Part shown: in pieces, positions 16,634 through 26,400 of the stretch
How the letters are laid out: each line of letters starts with the position of its first letter
How positions within the stretch are numbered: the first letter of the stretch is position 1
Source: Sorangium cellulosum So0157-2
GTDB taxonomy: Bacteria; Myxococcota_A; Polyangia; Polyangiales; Polyangiaceae
Assembly (NCBI RefSeq): GCF_000418325.1
Contig: NC_021658.1
Location: 5,009,501-5,073,500 of the forward strand
Length of the DNA stretch: 64,000 nt
Direction: 5' to 3'
The notes under the pieces: model-generated
Database searches by the model: none
Seen by the model: only the letters and a program-made list of their open reading frames with translations
Told to the model about the DNA's origin: nothing
Program-made: the position numbers and the translations under genes

Positions 16634-19000
16634 ATGGAAGGCAAGCAAAGGGTCGCTCTCACATTTGCGCTCTACCAAAACGAAGCGCTCGTCCGTCGGG
16701 AGACGATCACGCAGGATATCGTCAAGGTAGGCAAGGACGCGAAGAGCCATCTGCGTGTCGATGACGAGCTTGCCTCGCGCATGCACGCGGTCATCGAGGT
16801 CGCCTCCCCGCAGGACATTACGCTCATCGATCTCGGCAACGAGCCGGGGACGATGGTGAACGGGGCGCGCGTCAACAAGTGCAAGATCAGCCCAGGCGAT
16901 CAGCTCCAGATCGGCGGCACGAAGATCATGCTGGAGCGCGCCGAGCCGGTGGCGGTGGCCGCGGCAGCGGGCCCTGCCAAGCCGGTCCCCGCGAACCCGT
17001 TCGCCGCCGCGCCGCCCGCGAACCCGTTCGCCGCCGCGCCGCCCGCGAACCCGTTCGCCGCCGCGCCGCCCGCGAACCCGTTCGCCGCCGCGCCGCCCGC
17101 GAACCCGTTCGCCGCCGCGCCGCCCGCGAACCCGTTCGCCGCCGCGCCGCCCGCGAACCCGTTCGCCGCCGCGCCGCCCGCGAACCCGTTCGCCGCCGCG
17201 CCGCCCGCGAACCCGTTCGCCGCCGCGCCGCCCGCGAACCCGTTCGCCGCCGCGCCGCCCGCGAACCCGTTCGCCGCCGCGCCGCCCGCGAACCCGTTCG
17301 CCGCCGCGCCGCCCGCGAACCCGTTCGCCGCCGCGCCGCCCGCGAACCCGTTCGCCGCCGCGCCGCCCGCGAACCCGTTCGCCGCCGCGCCGGCGAACCC
17401 GTTCGCCGCGACCGCCGCGGGCGGGGCAGATCCGTTTGCCTACAACAACCCGTTCGCGCAGTCGGCGCCCGCGGTCGACGAGGTGCCCCCGGACGCGCCC
17501 GAAGGCTCGTACACGTACACGCTCGTGAAGAACGGGCCGGACGTGCCGAGCGAGGAGGTCGAGGTCCCGGCGGCGTCCGTCGAGATCATGATTCTGTGGG
17601 ATGCCGCGGTGCTTCACGTCGCGCACCTCACGCCGCCGCGCTCCTTCTACGTAGGTGAGGAGGAGGGCAAGAACTTCAAGTGTGACTACTTCATTCCGTC
17701 GGAGAAGCTCGGCACCACGCGGGCGCCGATCGTCCTCGCCGACCGCTCGGGCTCGGTCTCCGTGGTGCTCCTGCCCCGCGCCACCGGCACCATCGAGATC
17801 CCTGGCACGCCGAAGATCACGGTGCAGCAGGCGATCGACCAGGGCCGCGCGCAGCCGTGCTCGGAGCTGTCGGGCGCCTACCAGATGGCGCTCCCGTCCG
17901 GCGGCAAGGCGAAGGTCGAGCTCGACGGCATCGTCTTCCAGGTGTCCGCCGTGAACGCGGGCAAGGTCGTGGCCGGCCACTTCCAGCTGGACACGCAGAG
18001 CCTGCTGTACACCGGCCTCTCCATGGCGGTGCACCTCGGGCTGCTCGCGGCGATGGCCTTCTTCATGCCGCCGCTCGGCGACACCGGCGAGGACGGGATC
18101 TCCGCGGACCAGCAGTTCCTCATCCAGCAGTACCTCGCGGCGGCCGCCGAGAAGGAGATGGAGGAGAAGGAGACCGAGCAGGTCGCCGAGAACGCCGCGG
18201 ACAACAAGGAGGGCGGCACCGGTACGCGCGCCAAGGGTGAAGAGGGTTCGATGGGTAACCCGAACACCAAGGCCACCGGCAACCGCTACGGCGTCCAGGG
18301 CCCCGCGGACAACCCGGATCCGCACATCGCCCGCCAGGCCGCGCTGCGCGACGCCGCCGAGTTCGGCATGATCGGTCTGCTGAACGCCGGCGCCGGCGGC
18401 GACCCGAACGCCCCGACCGCGCCGTGGGGCCGCGACGACTCGCTCGGCAACGATCCGCTGAGCGCCCGCGGCAACATGTGGGGTGATCAGATCGGCGACT
18501 CCTTCGGTGCGGGCGGCCTCGGCCTCTCCGGTATCGGCGAGGGCGGCGGCGGGCGCGGCGAGGGTATCGGCCTCGGCTCGATCGGGACCATCGGCCACGG
18601 CGCCGGCACCGGCACGGGCCAGGGCTTCGGCTCCGGCCACGGCCGCCTCGGCGGGTCGCATCGCACCAAGCCGCCGCAGGTGCGCATGGGTGCGACGAGC
18701 GTGAGCGGCCGCCTGCCGCCCGAGGTCATCCAGCGTATCGTCCGCCAGAACTTCGGTCGATTCCGGCTTTGTTACGAGAACGGCCTCAGGAACAACCCGA
18801 ACCTGCAGGGCCGCGTTGCGGTGCGCTTCGTCATCGGGCGCGACGGCGCGGTCTCGAACGTCGGTAACGGCGGCTCGGATCTGCCGGACAACGGCGTGGT
18901 CTCCTGCGTGGTGCGGGCGTTCTACGGCCTGTCGTTCCCGCAGCCCGAGGGCGGTATCGTCACCGTCGTCTACCCGATCATGCTCAGCCCCGGCGGCTGA
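16634..19000 (+). CDS. gltG: GltG (PglI)-like FHA / NPF-repeat / TonB-like membrane protein
   Basis: The 788-residue protein has a cytoplasmic N-terminal FHA domain at about 25-105 (VGKDAKSHLRVDD, SRMHAVIE, LGNEPGTMVNG), which normally binds phosphothreonine. A low-complexity tract of about 16 ANPFAAAPP repeats follows at about 118-260, then a second beta-rich domain at about 285-440. One membrane helix lies at about 456-478 (LLYTGLSMAVHLGLLAAMAF). The Gly-rich periplasmic region at about 590-680 leads to a C-terminal TonB-like AgmX/PglI domain at about 690-788 (EVIQRIVRQNFGRFRLCYE, GRVAVRFVIGRDGAV). In M. xanthus GltG and GltJ use such domains to carry force from the AglRQS motor across the periplasm. 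The FHA domain suggests control by one of the local Ser/Thr kinases (inference). Confidence 0.85.
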   Translation: MEGKQRVALTFALYQNEALVRRETITQDIVKVGKDAKSHLRVDDELASRMHAVIEVASPQDITLIDLGNEPGTMVNGARVNKCKISPGDQLQIGGTKIMLERAEPVAVAAAAGPAKPVPANPFAAAPPANPFAAAPPANPFAAAPPANPFAAAPPANPFAAAPPANPFAAAPPANPFAAAPPANPFAAAPPANPFAAAPPANPFAAAPPANPFAAAPPANPFAAAPPANPFAAAPPANPFAAAPPANPFAAAPANPFAATAAGGADPFAYNNPFAQSAPAVDEVPPDAPEGSYTYTLVKNGPDVPSEEVEVPAASVEIMILWDAAVLHVAHLTPPRSFYVGEEEGKNFKCDYFIPSEKLGTTRAPIVLADRSGSVSVVLLPRATGTIEIPGTPKITVQQAIDQGRAQPCSELSGAYQMALPSGGKAKVELDGIVFQVSAVNAGKVVAGHFQLDTQSLLYTGLSMAVHLGLLAAMAFFMPPLGDTGEDGISADQQFLIQQYLAAAAEKEMEEKETEQVAENAADNKEGGTGTRAKGEEGSMGNPNTKATGNRYGVQGPADNPDPHIARQAALRDAAEFGMIGLLNAGAGGDPNAPTAPWGRDDSLGNDPLSARGNMWGDQIGDSFGAGGLGLSGIGEGGGGRGEGIGLGSIGTIGHGAGTGTGQGFGSGHGRLGGSHRTKPPQVRMGATSVSGRLPPEVIQRIVRQNFGRFRLCYENGLRNNPNLQGRVAVRFVIGRDGAVSNVGNGGSDLPDNGVVSCVVRAFYGLSFPQPEGGIVTVVYPIMLSPGG
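16991..17413 (+). repeat. 27-base tandem repeat encoding ANPFAAAPP inside gltG
   Basis: Fifteen units start at 16991 and repeat every 27 bases (the last, at 17369, is 3 bases short), followed by a divergent sixteenth at 17393. The unit begins GCGAACCCGTTCGCCGCC and is essentially identical at nucleotide level, so it was amplified recently or is kept homogeneous. Each unit encodes one NPF tripeptide. Confidence 0.95.
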
Positions 19001-19026
19001 GCCCGCCTCACCGGTCGGCTCGCTCG

Positions 19027-19057
19027 AACGCCCCGCACACACCCCGTGCGGGGCGTT
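19027..19057 (+). terminator. Terminator-like hairpin after gltG
   Basis: AACGCCCCGCAC (19027-19038) pairs perfectly with GTGCGGGGCGTT (19046-19057) around a 7-base loop, 27 bases after the gltG stop. Only a short T stretch follows (CATTTCC). Confidence 0.6.
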
Positions 19058-19483
19058 CGCCATTTCCCGGACCGGACGCAGCACGCGCCGAGCGCCTCGG
19101 CGTCTCCGGCGGTGGCCGCGCCGCGATCGCGGGGGGGCGCACCAGGTCGCCGCGCCGCGATCGCAGGCGAGCGCACCAGGTCGCCGTGCGGCGTCGCAGG
19201 GCAGGGGGCGGGGGCCTGCCGGAAGGCGCTGCCGACCGGCGCAGGGGCGGGTCTGAAGCCCTGGACTTCCGCGGTTCCCTCCGCCTATTCTCGCGACGCC
19301 GCGCGAGGTTGAACGCGCGCCACCTCAGGAAGCTTGTGACGGTGCCACACGGAGCGGCGCAGCCCGTCTCCGGATTGCTGAAGGAGCGGCGCAGCCGGCT
19401 CCGGGGACTGTTGGAGAGGGGCGACGCGACGCCCGCGGTCGCTTGGACGCTGGCAGAGTCGATCCCATTCGAAAGGTGAGCAG
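19058..19483. repeat. Intergenic region with two local duplications
   Basis: This is the gap before the TPR lipoprotein. It holds two imperfect 34-base copies (19117-19184, sharing CGCGCCGCGATCGC and GCGCACCAGGTCGC) and two shorter copies at 19351-19373 and 19383-19404 (GGAGCGGCGCAGCC). No gene is supported. A promoter for the lipoprotein gene is expected here, but only a weak TTGAAC at 19309 was found. Confidence 0.5.
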
Positions 19484-20392
19484 ATGAAGCTTGGAGCATT
19501 CTTGATGGTTGGGCTGGTCGCGGCGAGCGCGGCGGGGATGGGCTGCTCCCGGCATCGGCAGGAGGCCGTCATCCTGGCGAATCAGGCCGACAAGGAGGTC
19601 GCCGTCAACCCCGAGGGCGCGGCCAACAAGTACGAGCAGGCGACCAAGCTCGACCCCACGAACCACCGCATCTTCTTCAAGTTGGCGATGGCGCACAAGA
19701 AGCGGGACGAGTGGGATAAGGTCGCATCCACGCTGGCCCGCGCCACGCAGATCGCCCCGAAGTTCGCCAATTACTGGTTCGAGCGGGGCTGGGCGCTCGA
19801 GCAGCAGGCGAAGAAGAAGACGATCTCCTACGAAGAGGCCAAAGAGCCCTACCAGAAGTGTATCGAGAACGATCCCAACTTCGCGGACTGCTACTCGCAG
19901 CTCGGGAACGTTTACCTCTGGACGGACGACGAGCAGAAGGCGCTCGAGAACCTCACCAAGGCGATCGAGCACAACCCGAGCGAAATCCGGTACTACGCGG
20001 CGCTCGCCGATCTCTACATCCGCCTCGGCTACACCAAGGAGGCCGAGCAGGTGCTCAAGGAGGCGAAGTCGTTCGCGAAGCCTGGGGACAAATACCTCTT
20101 CGGCGTCCACAGCCTGCTCGCGTCGGTCTACCAGGAGCGCGGGTCCACCGCGGAGATGGTGACCGAGCTGGAGGCCGCCAAGGCGGCCGCACCGCAGGAC
20201 GGCCCCGAGGCCGTACAGATCCTCTGGAGTCTCGGGAGCACGTACGCGACCCTGGATCCGCCGCGCAAGCAGGAGGCGATCCAGATGCTCAAGGGGTTCA
20301 CGACGCGCGCCTGCAAGGGATCGAAGGCGGCGAGCTTCAAGACCGAGTGCGAGACGGCGAACACGCTCGTCGCGCGGCTCGGTGGCTCGTGA
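19484..20392 (+). CDS. TPR lipoprotein between gltG and gltI
   Basis: The 302-residue lipoprotein has the signal MVGLVAASAAGMGC (lipidated Cys21). About seven TPR-like units follow (AANKYEQATKLDPTNHRIFF, FKLAMAHKKRDEWDKVASTL, YSQLGNVYLWTDDEQKALEN). The start is supported by AAGGTGA upstream. It lies where gltH, an outer-membrane beta-barrel gene, sits in M. xanthus, but it is not a barrel and cannot be called GltH. A periplasmic scaffold role in the same machine is inferred from position and repeat type, which match GltE. It is followed after 71 bases by gltI and is probably co-transcribed with it. Confidence 0.7.
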   Translation: MKLGAFLMVGLVAASAAGMGCSRHRQEAVILANQADKEVAVNPEGAANKYEQATKLDPTNHRIFFKLAMAHKKRDEWDKVASTLARATQIAPKFANYWFERGWALEQQAKKKTISYEEAKEPYQKCIENDPNFADCYSQLGNVYLWTDDEQKALENLTKAIEHNPSEIRYYAALADLYIRLGYTKEAEQVLKEAKSFAKPGDKYLFGVHSLLASVYQERGSTAEMVTELEAAKAAAPQDGPEAVQILWSLGSTYATLDPPRKQEAIQMLKGFTTRACKGSKAASFKTECETANTLVARLGGS

Positions 20393-20463
20393 CGCCGCGC
20401 GCGGCGCGGGGCACGTAAGGCGTTTTAATCCGTTCGAAGGTCGGGGCCGAGGGTCGATAATCA

Positions 20464-23400
20464 ATGGATCTTGCGCAGCGTCTCAATCATCTCGAGTCGG
20501 TTCATGACTGGCAAGGGCTCGTCGAGGAGCTCGAGAAGGGGATTGCGGCCGAAGGGGACGCGACCCGGAAGGCGGCATATCACCTGAAGCTCGGGCGGCT
20601 GCTCGAGGAGAAGTTCCTTCAGGCCGTCAAGGCGCTGAAGCACTTCCAGGACGCCTACAAGCTGAATCCAGCGCTGCTCGAGGCGCTGGAGTCGGCTCGT
20701 TCCATCTACTGGGACCTCGGCAAGACCAACATGGTCCAGAAGCTCCTGGAGCTTGAGCTGAGGAACTCGCCGGAGGGCACGGCGGCCGCCGAGCTCCTCG
20801 TGGAGCTCGGCGACGTGCTCTGCGACGCGGGCGATTTCGAGCGCGCGACGGCGACGTACGCGCGCGCGCTCGGCGCCTCGGGCGGGACGAGCGAGGAGGC
20901 GCGGGCCTGCCTCGGCGACATGCAGGTCGATCAGTCGTCGTGGGCGGCGCACATGGCGGAGCTGGTCGAGGCGGCCGACGCGGCCGCGACCACGAGCGAG
21001 CGCAAGCGGCTGCTGCTGCGCGCGGCGCGCCTCGCCAAGCGCTTCGATCGCGGTCAGCTCGAGGGCCTGCTCCGGCGCGCGTACGAGACGGCGCCCTCCG
21101 ACAAGCAGGCCGCGGCGATGTTCGAGGGGCTGCTCGCCGAGGAGGAGCGGCCGCAGGCGATCGTCGAGACGCAGCGCCGCATCCTCGAGTCGCGCAACGG
21201 CGTGGCGCGCGGCGAGGCGGCGTTCAAGTTCGGCGTCCGCTGGGCCACGCGGCACCAGAACGTCGAGATCGGCTCGAAGCTCCTGGAGGAATCGCTCCGG
21301 TACGACCCGTCGAACGAGGCGGCGTTCGCCTACCTGCGCGAGCTCTGGGGGACGAAGGAAGGCAACTGGGAGCGCGTCGCCGCGCTGGCGGAGAGCGCCG
21401 CGAACCAGAACGGCAGCTCGCCGTTCATGATCGCGCAGGCGGGCGGCATCGCCTGGCGGCAGCTCGGCAATCTCATCCGGGCGAGGACCTGGTTCGAGCG
21501 GCTCTCGGCCGTCGCGCCGACGCACCCGAGCGTCAGCGCGTTCGAAGCGCAGATCGGCGAGCGCCTCACGGCCGCCGCGCCGTCCGCCGCCGCGCCGGTC
21601 GCCGTCGCGCCGGCCGTGCCCGCGCCCGTCGCGGCCGCAGATGCCACGCCGCTCCCCACGAGCGCGCCGGCGCCGGTCAGCGCGCAGGCGCCCGTGAGCG
21701 CGCAGGCGCCCGTGAGCGCGCAGGCGCCCGTGAGCGCGCCGGCGCCCGTGAGCGCGCCGGCGCCCGCGAGCGTGCGCGCGCCGGTCAGCACGCCGGCCCC
21801 GGTCAGCGCGCCGGCGCCCGTGAGCGGCAGGGCGAGCACCCCCGCGGACGCCCCGGCCGACGAGGTCAACGCGAGGTCCTCGGTCGCCGACATCGAGCCG
21901 GCGCCGCCGCCGCGCGCCCCCGCCGAGAGCCGGCCCGCCGATTCGGAGATCGGCCGGCGGCCGACCGCGCCGCCGCCCCCGGCCGCCGAGGTCGCGGGCC
22001 GCGTCGAGGAGCTCAAGGCGAAGGCCCAGAAGCAGGAGCAGGCCAAGCGCTACAACGAGTACGTCAAGACGCTGATCGAGATCGCCGAGGCGGTCTCCGA
22101 TCCCGCCGAGAAGATCGAGAACTACGCGAAGGCGGCGGAGCTCTACTCGGGCAAGTTCTCGAACGCGGCCGAGGCGGTGAAGTGCTACGAGGCGATCCTC
22201 GCGATCGACGGCGAGCACCCGCAGGCGATCGACTTCCTCCGCCAGAGCTACGAGAAGCGGCGCGACTGGGAGAAGCTCATCGGGCTGCTCCGCCGCGAGG
22301 CCGCCGCGCTCCCGGAGGGCGGCGAGCGCGCCGCGAAGTACCTCGAGATCGCGAAGCTCGCGTCCGAGCGGGTGAAGAAGGTCGACTTCTGCATCGAGCT
22401 CTGGGACGAGGTCCTCGCGAACGATCCGGAGAACCCGGAGGCGCTGAACGCGCTGGCGGGGCTCTACGAGAAGAACAAGGACTACCAGGCGTTCGCGCGG
22501 GTGCTGCAGAAGCAGGTCGACACGACCTTCGACAGCACCCAGAAGCTCGCGCTCCTCAGCAAGCTCGCGCAGCTCTACGGCGAGCGCCTCAAGGACGACG
22601 AGGCCGCGGTCAAGGCCTGGCAAGAGGTGATCGCGCTGAACCCCCAGGACCGCAAGGCGCAGGAGGCGCTCAAGAAGGCGTACCTCCAGCTCCAGCGCTG
22701 GGACGATCTCGAGGTGTTCTACGCCGAGAGCGGCAAGTGGGACGAGTTCATCCGCGTCCTCGAGTCGCAGGAGGCGAAGGAGACCGACGACGCGGCCAAG
22801 ATCAGCCTGCTGGTCAAGATCGCCGAGCTCTGGATGACCCAGAAGCAGAAGGCGGATCGCGCGGCGCGCGCCTACGAGAAGGTGCTCTCGATCGACGGCG
22901 CGCACCTCGCCGCGGCCGAGGCGCTGATCCCGATCTACACGCAGGCGAACAACCCGAAGGGGCTCGCCGGCGCGATCGAGGTGAAGCTCTCGCACGACCA
23001 GGACGACGTGTCCCGGCTCGACCTCTACCGGCAGGTCGCGGCGCTCTACGAGACGCGGCTCAAGGAGCCGCAGAAGGCGTTCGAGCGCTACCTCTCGGCC
23101 TTCCAGATCGCCCCGCAGGACGAGCAGTGCATCGAGGACGTCGAGCGGGCCGCGCGCTCCACCGAGGGGTGGGACGCCCTCATCGACGCCTACTCGACGG
23201 CGATCTCCCGCGCCGAGGGCGAGGGGGACATCGCGCTCGGGGTCGATCTCCGGCTCCGGCTCGGGCGCGTGCTGCTCGACGAGGTGAAGCGCATCGACGA
23301 GGCGCTCTCGCAGTTCCGCGCCGTGTACGAGGCGGACGGCGAGAACGAGGCCGCGATCAGCGCGCTGGAGCGGCTCTACCGCGAGACGGGCCGCTTCGGC

Positions 23401-26400
23401 GAGCTGCTCGGCATCTACGAGAAGAAGCTCGGCATCATCACCGAGCCCGAGGAGCGCAAGCAGATCCTCTACGCGATCGCCGAGCTCTACGAGGGCGAGC
23501 TGCGCGACCCGGTGCGGGCGATCGCGACGCACCGCCAGGTGCTCGACGACGAGCCGACGGACCCGCAGGCGCTCGCGGCGCTCGACAAGCTCTACCGCGA
23601 GCAGCAGGACTGGGAGTCCTACGTCGACGTGCTCCGCAAGCGGATCGACTCCCCGCTCGACGAGCAGGCGCTCATCGACCTCAAGTTCCGGCTCGGGAGC
23701 ACCCTCGAGAAGCACCTGAACGATGCGGCCGGAGCGCTCGAGAACTACAAGGAAATCCTGATCCTAGATCCGGGCAACGACGCGGCGCGACTCGCGCTCG
23801 AGGCGCTGCTCTCGAACGAGTCGCTGCGCGCCGAGGCGGCGGCCATCTTGCAGGAGATCTACGAGGGGCGCGGCGACTGGGAGAAGCTGATCCAGGCGCT
23901 CGAGATCCTCGCCGCGGCCGAGGGCGACACGGCGACGCGCGTCTCGCTGCTCCGGAAGGTGGCGCGGACGGCGGCCGACAGCCTGAGCGACTTGAACCGC
24001 GCGTTCGACGCGCAGTCGCGGGCGCTCAAGGACGACCCGTCGCACGCCGAGACGCGGGCCGAGCTCGAGTCGCTCGCCGCGCAGGCGGGCGCCTGGGATC
24101 GGCTCGACGTCATCTTCAGCGAGATCGCCGACTCGCTGAGCGACGCCCGGCTGAGCCGCGAGTACTGGATGCGGCTCGCGAGCATCCACGAGCGGCTCGG
24201 CAAGGTCGAGGACGCGGCGAACGGCTACCTCCGCGTGCTCTCGATCGATCCCTCCGACTCCGAGGCGCTGGAGGCGATGGACGCGCTCTACCGGCGCACC
24301 GAGCGCTGGGGCGATCTCATCGGCGTCTACCGGCGCCGCATCGAGCTCGTGCACGAGCCCGCCGAGCGCGAGAGCCTCTACGCGCAGATGGCCGAGGTCT
24401 ACGAGCAGCGGCTCGGCCAGCCGGAGGAGGCGATCGCCGCCTACCGCGAGGTCCTCTCCACCGACGACACGAGCCTGGTGGCGCTGACGGCCCTCGACGG
24501 GCTCTTCAGCCGCCAGGGCATGTGGGAGGAGCTGGCCGACAACCTCGAGGCGCAGCTCAGCATCGCGGCCGAGGAGGAGGCGCAGATCCGGCTGATGCTC
24601 CGGCTCGCCGCGCTGCGGGAGTCGCGGATGCGGCTCGTCGAGTCGGCGATCGACATCTACCGGCAGGTGCTCGAGCGCGAGCCGACCAACGTCGAGGCGC
24701 TCGCGGCGCTCGAGCGCCTCGGGAAGCTCCCCGAGCACGAGGTCGCGATCGCGGAGATCCTCGAGCCGCTGTACCGCCAGTCGGGCGACTACCAGAAGCT
24801 CATCGGGGTGCACGAGGTGCAGGTGCGCCGCAGCGACGACGTGACCCGCCGCGTCGAGCTGCTCCACCAGATCGCCGTGCTCTACGAGGACGCCGGCAGC
24901 GACCTCAACTCGGCGTTCGACACCTACGCGCGGGCGCTGAGCCAGGATCCGGCCTCGGAGTCGACGCAGGAGGGGCTCGATCGGCTCGCGCGCGCGACCG
25001 GTCGCTTCGCCGACCTGGCGCGCGTGTTCGAGACGCTGGCGGCGCAGCAGACCGACGCGGAGCTCGCGAGCACGCTCTACACGATGAGCGCGCGCATCTA
25101 CGAGGGCGACCTCGGCGACATGGACAGCGCCGTCGGGCACTACCGGCGCGTGCTCGAGATCGATCCGCGCAACCTGCACGCGGCCGAGTCGCTCGAGCGG
25201 CTGTTCCGGACGTCGGAGCGGTACAACGAGCTGTCGCAGATCCTCCAGCAGAAGGCGGAGATCCTCGACGACCTGAACGAGAAGAAGCTCGCCCTGTTCC
25301 AGGCCGCGAGCATCGAGGAGGAGGTGCTCGAGCGGCACGACCAGGCCATCGCGGTCTACGGCAAGGTGCTCGAGCTCGACGCCGAGGATCTCCGGGCGAT
25401 CGACGCGCTGACCAAGCTCTATCTCAGCCTCTCGCGCTGGCAGGAGCTGCTCTCGGTCTACGCGAAGAAGGCCGATCTCGTCCTCGATTCGAACGAGAAG
25501 AAGCGCATCTACTACCAGATCGGCGCGGTGTACGAGCGCGAGCTCGGCAACGTCGCGAGCGCGATCGACACGTACCAGCGGGTGCTCGAGATCGATCCGG
25601 ACGACCTGCAGGCGCTCGGGCGGCTCGACGTCCTCTACCAGACCTCGCAGAACTGGCTCGAGCTGCTCAGCGTGCTCCAGCACGAGGCGGAGATCACCGC
25701 GGATCCGGCCGAGGGCATCAGCTACCAGTACCGGATCGCGGAGCTCTACGAGAAGCACCTCGACGACGTGTCGAGGGCCATCGAGCTCTACCGCGATCTG
25801 CTCCAGCAGATGCCCGACCACGAGCCGACGCTCCGCGCGCTCGAGCAGATCAAGGACGGCACCCGCGATCCGCTCGGCGCCGCCCTGGTCCTCGAGCCGA
25901 TCTACGACGCGTCCGGCGAGTGGCAGAAGCTGATCAGCGTGCTCGAGGTCCGGGTCAAGGTGGCCGAGGACCCGTACGAGAAGGTCGACCTGCTCCACCG
26001 CGTCGCGCGCCTCTCGGAGGAGATGCTGAGCGACCACGTGACCGCCTTCGAGACGTACGCGCGGGCGGTGACGTTCGACATCGGCAACGAGGAGTCGCTC
26101 TCGAACCTCGAGCGGCTCGCGATGATGGTGAACCGCTGGCCGCAGGTCGCCGCGCTCTACGACACGGAGCTCGGCCGGCTCGGCGAGGAGCCCGGGCGCT
26201 TCGTCGAGCTCGGGCTGCGGCTCGCGCAGATCTTCGAGACGCAGCTCGACGACATCGACAGCGCCGTCGCGCGCTACCGGCGCGTGCTCGAGGTCGAGCC
26301 GGAGAACCAGACCGCGATCGCCTCGCTCGACCGCCTGTTCACGGCGACCGAGCGGTGGAGCGACCTCGTCACGATCCTCTCGCGCGAGTCGGAGATCGCG

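Noticed and set aside
16991..17413. CRISPR-like array
   Set aside because: The 27-base units are contiguous with no spacers and keep one reading frame inside gltG; it is a coding minisatellite.
19484..20392. Calling the TPR lipoprotein GltH because of its position
   Set aside because: GltH is an outer-membrane barrel; this protein is a lipoprotein made of TPRs with no barrel strands.
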